From Candidatus Fraserbacteria bacterium (lineage in GTDB: Bacteria > Bipolaricaulota > Bipolaricaulia > RBG-16-55-9 > JAJCYT01): 40,357 nucleotides of DNA. Of this stretch, positions 15,761-25,900 are shown one piece after another (the stretch's first letter is position 1; every line of letters begins with the position of its first letter). Below the pieces are notes generated by a model, which was not told the origin of the DNA, ran no database searches, and saw only the letters and a program-made list of their open reading frames with translations. The DNA is taken from NCBI GenBank assembly GCA_029262795.1, contig JAJCYT010000024.1, forward strand, positions 1-40,357. The letters run 5' to 3'. Position numbers and translations under genes: made by a program.

Positions 15761-16715
15761 AACCTCTTGTGGAAAGAATCAACTTGCTCCATGTATGAAT
15801 TGTGACCACATCAACTTGGTCATCCATCCTAATGAACACATTTGCAATCGCTGTCAAAAGGTTGGTGGCGCACCTCAGACGATGGTAGTTGAACGAGGGT
15901 ATTCGTTTCGTGATTGGGGCAGATTGGTTGGATTCGCGGATTTATCCAATGGGGCCGCTCTCAAGAACATGGAAATGAAGAAGATGAAAAAATTGGCGGA
16001 AACCAATCAAGAATTTGTGCCTTTTGATGACAGGGTGGAGATGCTTAATCGGTGTGTTACTTGGTTGCGGGGGGCTGGAAACGACATTGTTCAAAAGTGG
16101 CCTTGGGTATGGGATTCAGTGCAGGCGTTGGAAATCTCTGTAGCCACGAATGATGACATAAGCGCCACCGACACTAGAAATGAAATTCGTCGAATTCTAA
16201 AGTGCCTTGCCATCCAACGTGGATATCGAGGTCATAAACAAACAGGAAAAGACCAGCCTTATTGGCGAGATAACAAACAACCAGCGTCCGCAGGGACGCA
16301 GAAAAAGGAATCAGACATGGCAATTCTATTAGACGTCCAAAATGATGCTCCGATTGCAGAAGGGCAACACACGGCAGAAATTCAAGGTGTTGAACAAAAG
16401 GAAAGCAAGTTTCAAGACGCCAAGCACAGTTTCTATTTAGTCATCATCTTTGAAGTGATTGCGGGTGTAGCGAAAGGCCAAACTATTGGAAAGGCCTATT
16501 CACCCGTGGCCAGTGGCAAGTCCAACCTTGGCAAGCTTTGGTCACGGCTAAAGGGCACGCTTCCAATTGATGGACAGATCGATGTGGAACAACTCATTGG
16601 AGAAAAGTGTCACGTAATTGTCAGTCATGAATCAGGTGAAGATGGTAGCGTTCGTGATCGTGTGAGCGAAGTTTTTTCAATTCCTGAAGAAGAGAACATT
16701 TTTGATAGTAACTAA
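15750..16715 (+). CDS. Replication-operon protein: zinc ribbon plus ssDNA-binding-like domain
   Basis: 321 residues. The N-terminus has CMNC and CNRC pairs separated by 13 residues (zinc ribbon), then a helical part (about 60-150). A Gln/Pro/Lys-rich linker leads to a C-terminal beta-rich domain starting MAILLDVQNDAP. That domain has its own ATG at 16318 with AAGGA upstream, so a separate ~132-residue product is likely as well. Its pattern (IQGVEQKESKFQD, FYLVIIFEVIAGVAKGQTIGKAY, CHVIVSHE) resembles phage ssDNA-binding proteins of the DUF669 type; this match is from memory. Acts with the primase-helicase. Confidence 0.6.
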   Translation: MSAKTSCGKNQLAPCMNCDHINLVIHPNEHICNRCQKVGGAPQTMVVERGYSFRDWGRLVGFADLSNGAALKNMEMKKMKKLAETNQEFVPFDDRVEMLNRCVTWLRGAGNDIVQKWPWVWDSVQALEISVATNDDISATDTRNEIRRILKCLAIQRGYRGHKQTGKDQPYWRDNKQPASAGTQKKESDMAILLDVQNDAPIAEGQHTAEIQGVEQKESKFQDAKHSFYLVIIFEVIAGVAKGQTIGKAYSPVASGKSNLGKLWSRLKGTLPIDGQIDVEQLIGEKCHVIVSHESGEDGSVRDRVSEVFSIPEEENIFDSN

Positions 16716-16727
16716 AGGAGAAATTCA

Positions 16728-16841
16728 ATGACAACAGAAACACAACAGCAGCCAAGCCTGAAACAAAAGTCTGGGGGCCATACCAGCTTTCAGCAAGAGA
16801 GCAAGCAGGATGCGACGAGTCAATCAAGAATAACATTGTGA
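16728..16841 (+). CDS. Very small Gln/Ser-rich frame with strong ribosome-binding site
   Basis: 37 codons from ATG 16728 after AAAGGAGAAATTCA. The peptide is polar and low in complexity. The +2 frame of the same DNA stays open past it to TGA 16964-16966 and reads like protein (ETKVWGPYQLSARE onward) but has no start codon of its own. A single-base shift near 16770 would join the two into a ~79-residue protein overlapping the next gene. Which reading is real cannot be decided by eye. Confidence 0.3.
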   Translation: MTTETQQQPSLKQKSGGHTSFQQESKQDATSQSRITL

Positions 16842-16943
16842 GATGCCGGTGGGTGGTTATCTCTTCCCTGCTCACCGGTGCAGCTCAACCGCAGACTAAT
16901 TGGTCATTGGTGGGAAGAAATCAGTTCAGAAAGTTGCAGATTT

Positions 16944-17333
16944 ATGGCAAAGAGATTGAAAGCTGAGCAAAAAATGGCCTTAACCGCGCTATCAATGGGT
17001 GCTTTGAGATCCGAGGCTGCAGCGAAGGCCGGTGTCAGTGAACGCACCCTCTATAACTGGCTGAAGGACTCTGATTTCAAAGCTTGTTTGGGCGAAGCCA
17101 TTGAGAGTCAGTATTTCGCAGTTATGGCTGGCCTGACATCTGGCGCGGTAAACGCAGCACGCTATTTGAAGAGTGTGGTGGTTGGGGAAGACACTCCCAA
17201 TGCCCACAGGATTCAGGCGGCAACAGCATTGCTCAATGCTTCAAACAGAACTTACATGGCCTACAAACTGCAACAGATTGAAGATCGATTGGCAGGCCTC
17301 GAAGGGCCAATTGACATCGAGGCGGATTCATGA
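16944..17333 (+). CDS. Phage terminase small subunit-like protein
   Basis: 129 residues from ATG 16944. ALTALSMGALRSEAAAKAGVSERTLYNWLKD is the helix-turn-helix DNA-recognition region seen in many small terminases. It is followed by a helical segment (SQYFAVMAGLTSGAVNAARYLKSVV), the oligomerisation-type region, and an acidic tail. It overlaps the large-subunit ATPase gene by 4 bp (ATGA). In small-plus-large order this is the expected position for TerS. It would recognise the element's packaging site. Confidence 0.75.
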   Translation: MAKRLKAEQKMALTALSMGALRSEAAAKAGVSERTLYNWLKDSDFKACLGEAIESQYFAVMAGLTSGAVNAARYLKSVVVGEDTPNAHRIQAATALLNASNRTYMAYKLQQIEDRLAGLEGPIDIEADS

Positions 17334-18229
17334 GTTTGGCGACCATTGAAAAACGATTAAACCGCATTGAGCAACTACGTCAACGCCATCAGACCTTTAA
17401 ACCCTTCGCACCACTGCCATTCGGTGAGTATCTGGTGGACAAGTTTCTCCCACAGGTTGCGGCCTTCAAACAGCTTGATCCCGAAGTCTACGATCCAAAG
17501 CCAACCCACATGTTGCGATGGGCCAACATGGTTGAGAAGAATCGTTTCGTTGGCATTGTTGCATTCCGCAATGGCCTAAAAAGCGTGCTGGCCAAAGCCG
17601 CTGTGGCTTGGGATTTGCATCGTTTTCAGCGCGGACACTACGAAGGATACTATTTTTCATCAAAACTCAACCAGGCTCGTAAACATGTCCGCGAACTCAA
17701 GCTCATCCTCGCACCTATTGCAAAAAACGAAGGCTGGCATGACACCACTCGCGGTGAAGCCATGCTGAGATATGAACGAAAGGGTGCGCTTTTCGAGCTC
17801 AGCCCTGACGGCGTCGATGCTTCCGCCCGTGGTAGTCGCGCGGACCGCCTCGTACTTGACGACCTGCTGGATCCCAAGAAAGCCATATCTGTTGCAGATA
17901 TAGATCGCGTGCAAGACGCAGTACAACGGCGTTTGCTCCCACTACTGAAGCGTGGGGATTCGCGAGTGATCTATGTCGGCACACCGATTCTTGAGAACGA
18001 TTTGACAGATTGGATCACGCAAAATCGCGAGTTCACCACAGAATGGTTGCCCATTCTCAACGAAAAGAATGAATCCAACTGGCCCACCATGTACAGCAAA
18101 GAAGCAATTGAACAACTCCGGCGTACGGTTGGCGATAAATCTTTTCGCATCGAATATCAGCTCGAAAGACGAAACGTGACCAATTCTTACATCGATCCCG
18201 AAATACTGAAAAGAGCGTTTGGTAAATGA
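17330..18229 (+). CDS. Terminase large subunit, ATPase half
   Basis: 299 residues. An unusual Walker A, AFRNGLKSVL (about 79-88), resembles the terminase form in which a basic residue precedes GxKS. Walker B with acidic residues is in LVLDDLLDPKKA (about 174-185); VIYVGTPILENDL is the coupling motif. The product ends just where a nuclease domain should begin, and the nuclease is encoded by the next, overlapping gene (ATGA). A normal large terminase is one ~450-600-residue chain, so this one is split. It would power DNA packaging with the nuclease partner. Confidence 0.8.
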   Translation: MSLATIEKRLNRIEQLRQRHQTFKPFAPLPFGEYLVDKFLPQVAAFKQLDPEVYDPKPTHMLRWANMVEKNRFVGIVAFRNGLKSVLAKAAVAWDLHRFQRGHYEGYYFSSKLNQARKHVRELKLILAPIAKNEGWHDTTRGEAMLRYERKGALFELSPDGVDASARGSRADRLVLDDLLDPKKAISVADIDRVQDAVQRRLLPLLKRGDSRVIYVGTPILENDLTDWITQNREFTTEWLPILNEKNESNWPTMYSKEAIEQLRRTVGDKSFRIEYQLERRNVTNSYIDPEILKRAFGK

Positions 18230-18858
18230 AATTAATGAACATCGTGGAAGAACACAGAGTAGCGGGGCAGTGGTTGCATCCATATTTCTGCCGAGAGGAA
18301 GATAGAAAAAACTTTAAATTAGATCACAATTACCGTGCTTATTGCGAACGGATAAAAGCATTTGGCGGCATGGACATAGGATATAGAACCCACCCAAGTG
18401 TGTTTTGTGCTGTCATGCCGATGGATATGGATGGCGAGGACCGAGAAAGTTTTTATCAAGTGGCATTTCAGTTCTTTCCGCCTGGCACGCTTTATGAAGA
18501 TCAGCTCAAGTCCGTAAATGAGCTTGTGGGTCCCTTGAATATTGAGAAAGTCCAATACGATTCGACACGCGGTGAGCTCGAAGCTTTGAGACAGCAAGGG
18601 AATCTTCCAAAATATTTCAAGGCGCAGAACTTCACGGCACAAAAGAAACACAAATGGGCTGGCCAACTGAACCTCGCTTTGGAGCAAGGACGGCTCAAAT
18701 TATTTCCGGAAGCAGAAACTGAAATGACCCGTTCGTTACTCCAGGTGGATGAATTATTGAAAGCCGATGACAGTCCCTTTGGTCATGGCGACGTGTTTTG
18801 GGCATTGGCCCTGGCATTGGATTGTGCGATCTATCGTGGATCAGGCATTTGGGCATAG
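18226..18858 (+). CDS. Terminase large subunit, nuclease half
   Basis: 210 residues with the RNase H-like fold pattern of terminase nucleases: Asp in FGGMDIGYRTHPS (about 50), Asp in VQYDSTRGE (about 112), and Asp in GHGDVFWALALALD (about 190). These are the usual three metal-binding acidic positions. The start overlaps the ATPase gene by 4 bp. No frameshift joins the two frames naturally, and both ends are clean, so the split looks stable rather than accidental. The product would cut concatemers or headful ends. Confidence 0.8.
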   Translation: MKLMNIVEEHRVAGQWLHPYFCREEDRKNFKLDHNYRAYCERIKAFGGMDIGYRTHPSVFCAVMPMDMDGEDRESFYQVAFQFFPPGTLYEDQLKSVNELVGPLNIEKVQYDSTRGELEALRQQGNLPKYFKAQNFTAQKKHKWAGQLNLALEQGRLKLFPEAETEMTRSLLQVDELLKADDSPFGHGDVFWALALALDCAIYRGSGIWA

Positions 18859-18872
18859 AAAGGATGGCAACA

Positions 18873-19055
18873 ATGAAAGCCAAACTGCACTTGAAATATT
18901 CCGAGAAGTATTTGGAAAGGATACAAAATGACGCCAGAGAACAAGGGGTCATGGAAGATGAGGTCATAGAAAGGCAAATGAGGAAGATCAAAAAACAGTT
19001 GGATAAGCGAATGTTCAATCGTCACAAATCTGATGTGATACTAAAGGCGGTGTGA
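18873..19055 (+). CDS. Small helical basic protein (60 aa)
   Basis: The start is taken as ATG 18873, eight bases after GAAAGG; ATG 18864 would leave no spacing. Entirely charged and helical (YSEKYLERIQNDAREQGVMEDEVIERQMRKIKKQL). It lies where a tail assembly or head-tail gene would normally be. No family recognised. Confidence 0.5.
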   Translation: MKAKLHLKYSEKYLERIQNDAREQGVMEDEVIERQMRKIKKQLDKRMFNRHKSDVILKAV

Positions 19056-19056
19056 A

Positions 19057-19359
19057 TTGGCCAGATTAAATTCAGCATGTCGCTATTTGCAAAAAAAAGC
19101 CGAAAAGGAAGAAGGCCCAGGCGCAATGAGCGATGTGATCGAAAAAATAAAATTGTTCTCAGAAAACATTGAAAATGGGTTCGATAGCCATACGATCGAA
19201 AGACTCGATGAAATCACCAACGATTTCGCAAAGCAATACAACTTGCAGGTATCGGCCTCGGCGGTTCTGCATTACTTAATGGCGTGGAATAGCCTGCTAA
19301 AGCTTGAAGGTGAAGGTAGATCTTTCATTGACCAGTTGATGAAGGAGACACCTACATGA
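19057..19359 (+). CDS. Small protein upstream of tape measure (100 aa)
   Basis: TTG 19057 follows AAAGGCGGTG and gives 100 residues; ATG 19126 with AAGGAAGAAGG upstream would give 77. Helical and mildly acidic (DVIEKIKLFSENIENGFDS, SAVLHYLMAWNSLLKLEGEG). It overlaps the tape-measure gene by 4 bp. By position it could be a tail assembly chaperone, which normally precedes the tape measure; the sequence alone does not show this. Confidence 0.55.
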   Translation: MARLNSACRYLQKKAEKEEGPGAMSDVIEKIKLFSENIENGFDSHTIERLDEITNDFAKQYNLQVSASAVLHYLMAWNSLLKLEGEGRSFIDQLMKETPT

Positions 19360-22286
19360 TTCTACGAGAACTGGTGGGGAAAATCGCCGTTGACACGATG
19401 AAAGCCCGCATGCAAATACAGGGTTTTGATGATCGCCTGGATACGAGTAAAAAGGGTATGGATGGTTATCAGCGGGTGGGCAGAAGGGTCACCGGTCGCA
19501 TCGGCAGAGGTTTTTCTTTGTTGAAAAAGAATACCGCTCGTGCAGCCGTTGCGACTGTGGCCGGCTTTAAGTCTATGAAGACAGCGGCCAGCCAATTTGC
19601 GAAGACGTTGGAAAAAAACTACCAAGAAGCCAGCGATAGTGGCGCTGGCTTTGTTGCAACCTTGGGTAAGCAGCGGGGCAAAGTTATTGCTTTGGCAGGC
19701 GCAATGGGAGCCATCATTTTTCCTGGCAAGGCGGCAGCAGAGTTTGAAAAGAAGATGGCAGAGGTCAACACCATTCTCGAAGCCTCGCCTGAAAAACTGA
19801 ATAAGATTGAAAAAGAGCTTTTGAAGCAATCCGCCATCTATGGGAAACTCCCAACAGAACAAGCAGAAGGGTTTTATCAGATCCTGTCTGCCGGGGTTAC
19901 AGATGTGGATGCCGCATTGAAGGTGTTGGCCGAATCCACCAAGCTGGGGATTGCAGGTGTAGCTAGCACAGGGGCTGCAGCAGAAGCCACTACCCGTATC
20001 ATGAACGCCTTTGGTGGTGGCGTCGAAGGCGTTACCAATATCACAGATGACCTGTTTACGGTTGTGAAAAAAGGTGTGACCACGCTGCCTCAATTCGCCA
20101 ATGAGATTGGTCGTGCCGCCAGTGCCGCCAAACAAGCAGGCTTAACACAAGAAGAATTCCTTACGCTGTTTGCCGAGACAACACGGGATTTATCCAGCTC
20201 GGAATCGGTTACAGCGGTTGCAAGCTTCGCCAACACCTTCATCAAGGCAACTGACAGCATGAAGGACAAGGCCAGAGAATTTGGCATAGAACTAACCCCC
20301 ACGGCCCTTAGAACCGAAGGTCTGGTCAGTGTGCTTGAGAAAGTGGCTGTCGCAGTCGAAAAAGACGAGGCGGCCATTGGTCAAATCTTCCCAAATATCA
20401 AAGCCCTAAGCGCTGTTTTGTCTGCTGTCCGCGGTGGCGGTGAAGGATTCAACTCTACCCTGCAGGCAATGGGGGATAATGCCGGAGCTGCACAAAAGGC
20501 CTTTGACAAAATGGCCAGCACAACGACCAGTAAATTTGCTGAGTTTGGACAGACATTTAGCTCTGAAATCCTCATCCCTTTGGGTAAACCCTTATTGGGC
20601 GTAGCGAATGGTTTGTTGGATGTTGGCAAAAGCGTGATTGGTCTTCTCGGCAGCTTTATAGATGCAACCGGCCCACTTGGTGCAAATATCCTTGGGTTCA
20701 CTGCAGGCATTCTGGGACTCAATACAGGATTTGCATTGGGCAAGGCGGTGTTGGGCCCATTCTTTAAGACCTTAAAAGATTTTAAAGAAGCATTTGGTGC
20801 ACCTCTGAGATTTGTCAAAGGTTTGAAAAAGTCTATTGTTGATTCAATTCCCACTATCAAGAAGTGGGGTGGAAAAATAATCGATCTTGCGAAAGGTCAG
20901 CTGCCCAACTTGTCTTCAAAGCTTTGGACAGCCACCACACGGGTATGGGCATATACCACATCAATGATAACTGGTGCTGTTCGAAGCACGGGGCGTTTTC
21001 TTGCCTCTATTGGTCGCATGGCGTTGGCTTTGGGATCAAGTCTCGTTCCAATGTTGGGACGAGCAACAGCTGCAGCTTGGGCGTTCATAGCGCCATTGTT
21101 AGCCAACCCAATCACATGGATCGTTGCAGGTATTGTGGCGCTTGGCGCAGCCTTGGTCGCCTTAGTTTTGAACTGGGATAAGGTTGTGGACTTTGCTAAG
21201 AAAGCATGGCGAACAATTGCCAGAGCCTGGAGTGGCGCAGGAGATTTCTTCAGCGACATCGCAGGTAATATCGGCAGATTCTTTGGCGGGTTGTGGGATG
21301 GCATGCTTAATGGTGCCAAGAGTGTTTTAGATAATATTGTTGGTTTCTTTCAAAACGCCTTCGAAGGTATCAAGACGTGGATCGGTGAGAATTTCAATCT
21401 TCCTAAAATCCTCGGTGACATGGTTAGTGGTGGAGTGAACTTCCTGTTAAACCCTATCGGCGCAATGTTACAAGGTGTGGATAACCTATTGCCTCATAGC
21501 CCAGCCAAAGAGGGGCCGTTGAGCAAGCTTGATGAGGTGGGACCAGGCTTTGTAGACACAATCTCAAAGGGTATCGTTGGCAGAGAAGGGGTTTTGCTGG
21601 GTTCAGTTAGAAAGTCGCTGGCCAAGGCTCTAACGGCGCTAGAAGAGAGCCCAGAGTTGCGGATACAAGCGAAGGCTGAAATCCAGGGAATGGAAGACAG
21701 TTTACTGTTGCGGCAAGTAACAGACCAAGCGCCGGATAAGAACAAGTCTCCCAAACAAGTTACCGAAACATCAGATAGAAAATTATTCATTAAAGAGGAT
21801 CGTGGGGAATCGGTCAACAGTGAAAGGCTAAAGGACGCCATTGCTAAGCTGGGAAGCCTCGGTCTCAAGCTGTCGAAAATAAAACTTAACCTTGATCCAG
21901 CGATTCTGAAAAATATTAAGGTCGTTGAATCCGGCACTCCTGCTGTGACCCCCATGCCCTTTAAAACCCCATCAAGGGTTATGGAGAGTTTCGACAACAG
22001 ACAAGAGTTTCACAGTGAATCTTCAAAAGATGTTGAAATCAATTTTCACATCCATAACAAATTTGAAGGAGAAGTTACGCCTGAAGTGGCACGCTCCTCT
22101 GCTCAGAACCTTCTCGCTGAAATCAAAAAGATAAAAGATCAGATAGCAGAAGAGCTGGCTGATCCAATGATTCCATTTGTACGCGGTGAAATGCTTCTTA
22201 TGAACCAAAGGCTGAGAAACCATCCAGCAACTGAACATGAGCAGCCAGGGTTTGGACAGCCCTTAAATAAAAGAGCAACTACATGA
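19356..22286 (+). CDS. Phage tail tape-measure protein (TP901-like)
   Basis: 976 residues. The N-terminal ~130 are basic and helical. About 150-330 contain the TP901-type core (QILSAGVTDVDAALKVL, GLTQEEFLTLFAETTRDL). Hydrophobic stretches occur near 415-460 and 585-620 (NPITWIVAGIVALGAALVAL), then amphipathic Trp/Phe/Gly repeats and HSPAKEGPLSKL, a motif very common in tape-measure proteins. The last ~200 residues are a charged coiled coil. Tape length implies a long tail, but no tail tube, baseplate or fibre gene follows. Confidence 0.85.
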   Translation: MILRELVGKIAVDTMKARMQIQGFDDRLDTSKKGMDGYQRVGRRVTGRIGRGFSLLKKNTARAAVATVAGFKSMKTAASQFAKTLEKNYQEASDSGAGFVATLGKQRGKVIALAGAMGAIIFPGKAAAEFEKKMAEVNTILEASPEKLNKIEKELLKQSAIYGKLPTEQAEGFYQILSAGVTDVDAALKVLAESTKLGIAGVASTGAAAEATTRIMNAFGGGVEGVTNITDDLFTVVKKGVTTLPQFANEIGRAASAAKQAGLTQEEFLTLFAETTRDLSSSESVTAVASFANTFIKATDSMKDKAREFGIELTPTALRTEGLVSVLEKVAVAVEKDEAAIGQIFPNIKALSAVLSAVRGGGEGFNSTLQAMGDNAGAAQKAFDKMASTTTSKFAEFGQTFSSEILIPLGKPLLGVANGLLDVGKSVIGLLGSFIDATGPLGANILGFTAGILGLNTGFALGKAVLGPFFKTLKDFKEAFGAPLRFVKGLKKSIVDSIPTIKKWGGKIIDLAKGQLPNLSSKLWTATTRVWAYTTSMITGAVRSTGRFLASIGRMALALGSSLVPMLGRATAAAWAFIAPLLANPITWIVAGIVALGAALVALVLNWDKVVDFAKKAWRTIARAWSGAGDFFSDIAGNIGRFFGGLWDGMLNGAKSVLDNIVGFFQNAFEGIKTWIGENFNLPKILGDMVSGGVNFLLNPIGAMLQGVDNLLPHSPAKEGPLSKLDEVGPGFVDTISKGIVGREGVLLGSVRKSLAKALTALEESPELRIQAKAEIQGMEDSLLLRQVTDQAPDKNKSPKQVTETSDRKLFIKEDRGESVNSERLKDAIAKLGSLGLKLSKIKLNLDPAILKNIKVVESGTPAVTPMPFKTPSRVMESFDNRQEFHSESSKDVEINFHIHNKFEGEVTPEVARSSAQNLLAEIKKIKDQIAEELADPMIPFVRGEMLLMNQRLRNHPATEHEQPGFGQPLNKRATT

Positions 22287-22363
22287 CCTTCACGAGAATA
22301 AAGGCACGAGATCAAGCAAATAACTTATGAAAGGAATCCAATCGATTAAATTAATGGGCGCGC

Positions 22364-22391
22364 ATGGCCTTGGCCAAAAGGCTGGGGCCAT
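22364..22391. terminator. Strong hairpin between converging genes
   Basis: ATGGCCTTGGCC (22364-22375), AAAA loop, GGCTGGGGCCAT (22380-22391): 12 pairs, three of them G-U on the + strand. It lies between the end of the tape-measure gene and the end of a minus-strand gene, where a bidirectional terminator would be expected, but no T-run follows on either strand. Confidence 0.4.
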
Positions 22392-22397
22392 TCCATG

Positions 22398-22874
22398 TCA
22401 GTTTCCATGGTTTGCGCCTGCATCAATGATACTCCATAAATGCAAGATTACCCCTCCGAGATAATAAAGGCCTTTTAGTTTAGGGTCATATGTGTTTGCT
22501 CCTGTGATATAGAACGAGAATGTGCCCACACTGAACAATAGTGCTTTCCAGGGCTCGCCATTAAATAGCTGACCAAGGCCAGGGATTACAAAAGATGATC
22601 CAGCCTTAAATACAATTCCGACCCCTGTGAGGTCTAAATCAGAAGACCTGCTGATTGTAGATGAACTTCCAGAACTTGATGAGCTGCTTGAGCTACTAGA
22701 GCTACCTCCGTGACAGTGATATTGATCGTAAGCTAATCCCCAGCTAGGACAATTGGTGCGGCAGGTGTGGCAACCAGAAGAATCTGTCCGGCCTGGGTGG
22801 GCAAGGCCTGGGAATGCCTGGAAAACCATCAAGACAAACATCACGGCTAGCATGAGAAAAAGCTTATGTTTCAT
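22398..22874 (-). CDS. Exported YHYH-like Cys/His protein with C-terminal membrane segments
   Basis: 158 residues. A signal peptide (KLFLMLAVMFVLMVFQAFPGLA, cleavage near GLAHP) is followed by HPGRTDSSGCHTC and YDQYHCHGG. This is the Cys/His pattern of the short YHYH/calcium-binding-like motif found at the ends of secreted nucleases and envelope proteins. A serine run then links to a hydrophobic half (GIVFKAGSSFVIPGLGQLFNGE) with two or three membrane segments, similar to TM2-type GLGQ-FNG proteins. It is transcribed opposite to the tape-measure gene. Probably an envelope protein; role unknown. Confidence 0.65.
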   Translation of the reverse strand: MKHKLFLMLAVMFVLMVFQAFPGLAHPGRTDSSGCHTCRTNCPSWGLAYDQYHCHGGSSSSSSSSSSSGSSSTISRSSDLDLTGVGIVFKAGSSFVIPGLGQLFNGEPWKALLFSVGTFSFYITGANTYDPKLKGLYYLGGVILHLWSIIDAGANHGN

Positions 22875-22959
22875 TAGGTCTCGCTCTCAAATTGTAATCT
22901 AGGGTTATGAGGCACTGTAATTCTTATATTGGCAACATCTTTCAAATAGAGACGAGGGT

Positions 22960-25900
22960 TTATTTCAGCCACCATTGTTGGTCGTCAGGTAGAGGGATTA
23001 TTTGGTCAAGGTCGGACTGTAGATAGTATGTTGTCCAGGAGGATGTTTTCAGTACGGCTAGCTTATTTATACTAGTGTCCCAAATACAAAGCGAGTCAGT
23101 ATTCACTTGGGATTTTTTCCAGACTTTCTCAAGAAATTCTCTATCATGTTCGGCAAGTGCGTTCCAACTTTCATCAATCTTCGTATAATACTCTGAATGC
23201 ACAAGAATCAGGTATAACCAGGCCATTGCACAAGCTGTATTGCTGAGAATCTTTTCTTTGTAATCATGGTGAACATCTAGATTTACTTCGAAATCTTCAG
23301 ATAAGTCATTAACTGAATTCAAATCAACTTCACTCAAAGGATGATCTTGGTTCCAAATTAGTTCATCTTCCCTACCTGAGTAGTATGAACGAATTCGAAC
23401 ACTTGCCACATCTACCCATTGTTCTGGGAACTTTGTTTTCACTAACCTCCTATTATTAACCACAGATGAAGCTTTCTCCCAAAGTGGAACTACACTAAAA
23501 TTTGCATAATCAGATAAAAAATCATTCGTTCGCTCGGCAAAAACGATGCGTGATGGATCTGAAAGAGCTCTAGCACATGATAGTTGGTTGTATGCCGAAT
23601 GATTATGGGTCAGTGTTTTGAGATTGGCCATAATTGTAACAGGATTTGACTTCCATTCTACTGAGCCATTTCTATAAGCGGAGCTTTCCATAATGGCTGG
23701 AAATTTTACTCTTTCAAAGAATACTTTTTTACTTTTATTGTCCAGTGTTGGCCAGAAGGGAGTGGTGGGCATGTGAGTTCCCACTGGAGAGACAATACAG
23801 AAATTTAGCATGTCGAACGATGATTGGCGAATCTCTTCGAAAAATTCTAAGAACTTATCGTTTACTTCTCTCAATATTTGGCCATAGTGTTTTTTGTGAC
23901 GCTCGGTGAATATTAATGTATTCTTGTTCCTTGCAAGAATATTTTCTGGAAGATTGCGCCAATCTATTTCAAGAATCCAGGGATCACTGTACCTTTCTAG
24001 GCCCTCTACATTGATCCTAAACCCCTTCCAACTGTGGATTAGCTGAAATGTTGGGATAAAAATGTATCGGTCAGCCTCAAAGGGTTCTAGAACAAGATGA
24101 TGATCATCTTTCGATATTATTGTGTGAACTAAAGCCTTGGCTCCAGAATGGTTAAAAAATGGGAAATGGCATCTGTATGTACATACTCCCTTGATCTCGC
24201 CTTCTATAGAGTTGAAAGATAGAGCAGACTGAATATTTTGATTGAGGGATTTCCAATGTATCTCATTTTTATGGTATTCATAATGTGATGACTTTGCTAA
24301 GCGCACTTCATTCTCTGAAGGTTTTTCTTTTTCTGACCTGAATCCAGATGATGCCGCGCTTTTCAACCAACTATCCTTCTTCGTCCAAGTGTCATTCAGT
24401 TGAAATGTAGAATCATTAAGTTGGTCCTCAAATTTGAATTTGCAAGGCAAAAAGCACAGATGTTGTTGAAAAAAGGATTCAAAAAAATCCTTCTCACTCT
24501 TGATGGATCCTTGAATCTCATGTAGTAATTTCAGAGTAACTTTGGTGCCGCGTTGTGTTCGGTTAATGTTGTTCCGTAGTTCTCCATAGTCATTAATTTG
24601 ACCTATCGAGAAACTGAATCCATGATGCTCGTCTGATTCACTGTGTGAGAAGGGGTTTGTTTCAAACTCTATTGATTCGGCTATTAAATAATAACTGTAA
24701 ATGCCAATTCCAAACTCACCAGCAGTATTTAGCTCATGGCCAAGTTTTTGAAATTGTCTCTCAATTTCCAGAAGCTTATGGGATCTCTTATTCCTACTTG
24801 TCAAAAAACGATTGGTAATTTCCTCTTTCGACATACCAATTCCGGTGTCTTCACATACTAAAATTAAATTCCCTTGCTCTTCGAGGAGACAAAGCTTAAC
24901 ACAATGTTTGGAGCGGATCTCTTCGAGCGCAACATCTGTGTGCTTATTCTTGTTAATATACTCTTCAGCAATAGAAATCTTAACTGAATCAAATGCATTT
25001 TGAAGAAGCTCTCTGATCGCCATCTTGGGATCACCATAAAAGCTGGTATCAGATAAAATTCCTAAAATCTTGTCTGGATTGATCCGAAATTTTGCATCAA
25101 TAGGAATAAATGGTAGCCCTTCCGGAGGTTTACAATCTATCACACTATCTAAATCCCAACCATTTTTACTGCCCACAAGAAGCTCTCTACAGAGCTCTAA
25201 TTCTTGTTTTATTGCATTAGATTGATTGTCAATGAGGTTCAGGACTATTTGATTTGTTGGGGGTTTTGAAAAAGTAATTTCCAATCGCCTCAAGGTCGAT
25301 GAAATTTCAACGAAATTGACTTCTCGGCAGTTTTCGGCCTCCCAATAAGGTTCACTTGCGATATGAATTTGACGGTGATGTAACAAGGCTGCTGGCGCAC
25401 GCTTGGGTGAAACTTCAATAATATCGGCTATCCTCAGAACACAAGCCAAATATTTCAAGTTAGTGGGATTTTTGTTAAGGTCTGTCTGCATAGCATTTGA
25501 TTCTTGAGAGATAAGGAAATCTTTCCCTTCATTATGACTTTGACATAACCATTTAAGATTAGAGCGTAACTTTGGATTTGGAGACTGCTGGTGTGAAAAA
25601 AAATCATCAATCCATAATTTGCCCCATTCAATATGGCGCAAGTGAGTATAAACTGAGACATATTGTTTAACTAGTCTATCGGGCAGATTATCAGTGTGAT
25701 CGCTGTCTAGATCTATGTTCAACTTTGTGTTTTCATCGATCCATTCTTGTAAAGATCGTCTTTCATTAGGATCTAGTCGTTTATCCGATCCTCTAATTTC
25801 ATCCTTTAAGTCACTTATAAGGTTCGGCTTCGGTACCATTCCAATGTCGTGAATGTATGCAGAAAGTAGTAGCAATAAAATTTCATATGAATTTAAGGTT

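Noticed and set aside
19362..20135. 257-codon open frame on the minus strand inside the tape-measure gene
   Set aside because: Antisense to a well-supported long gene, no ribosome-binding site, and an odd Cys/His-rich composition typical of shadow frames.
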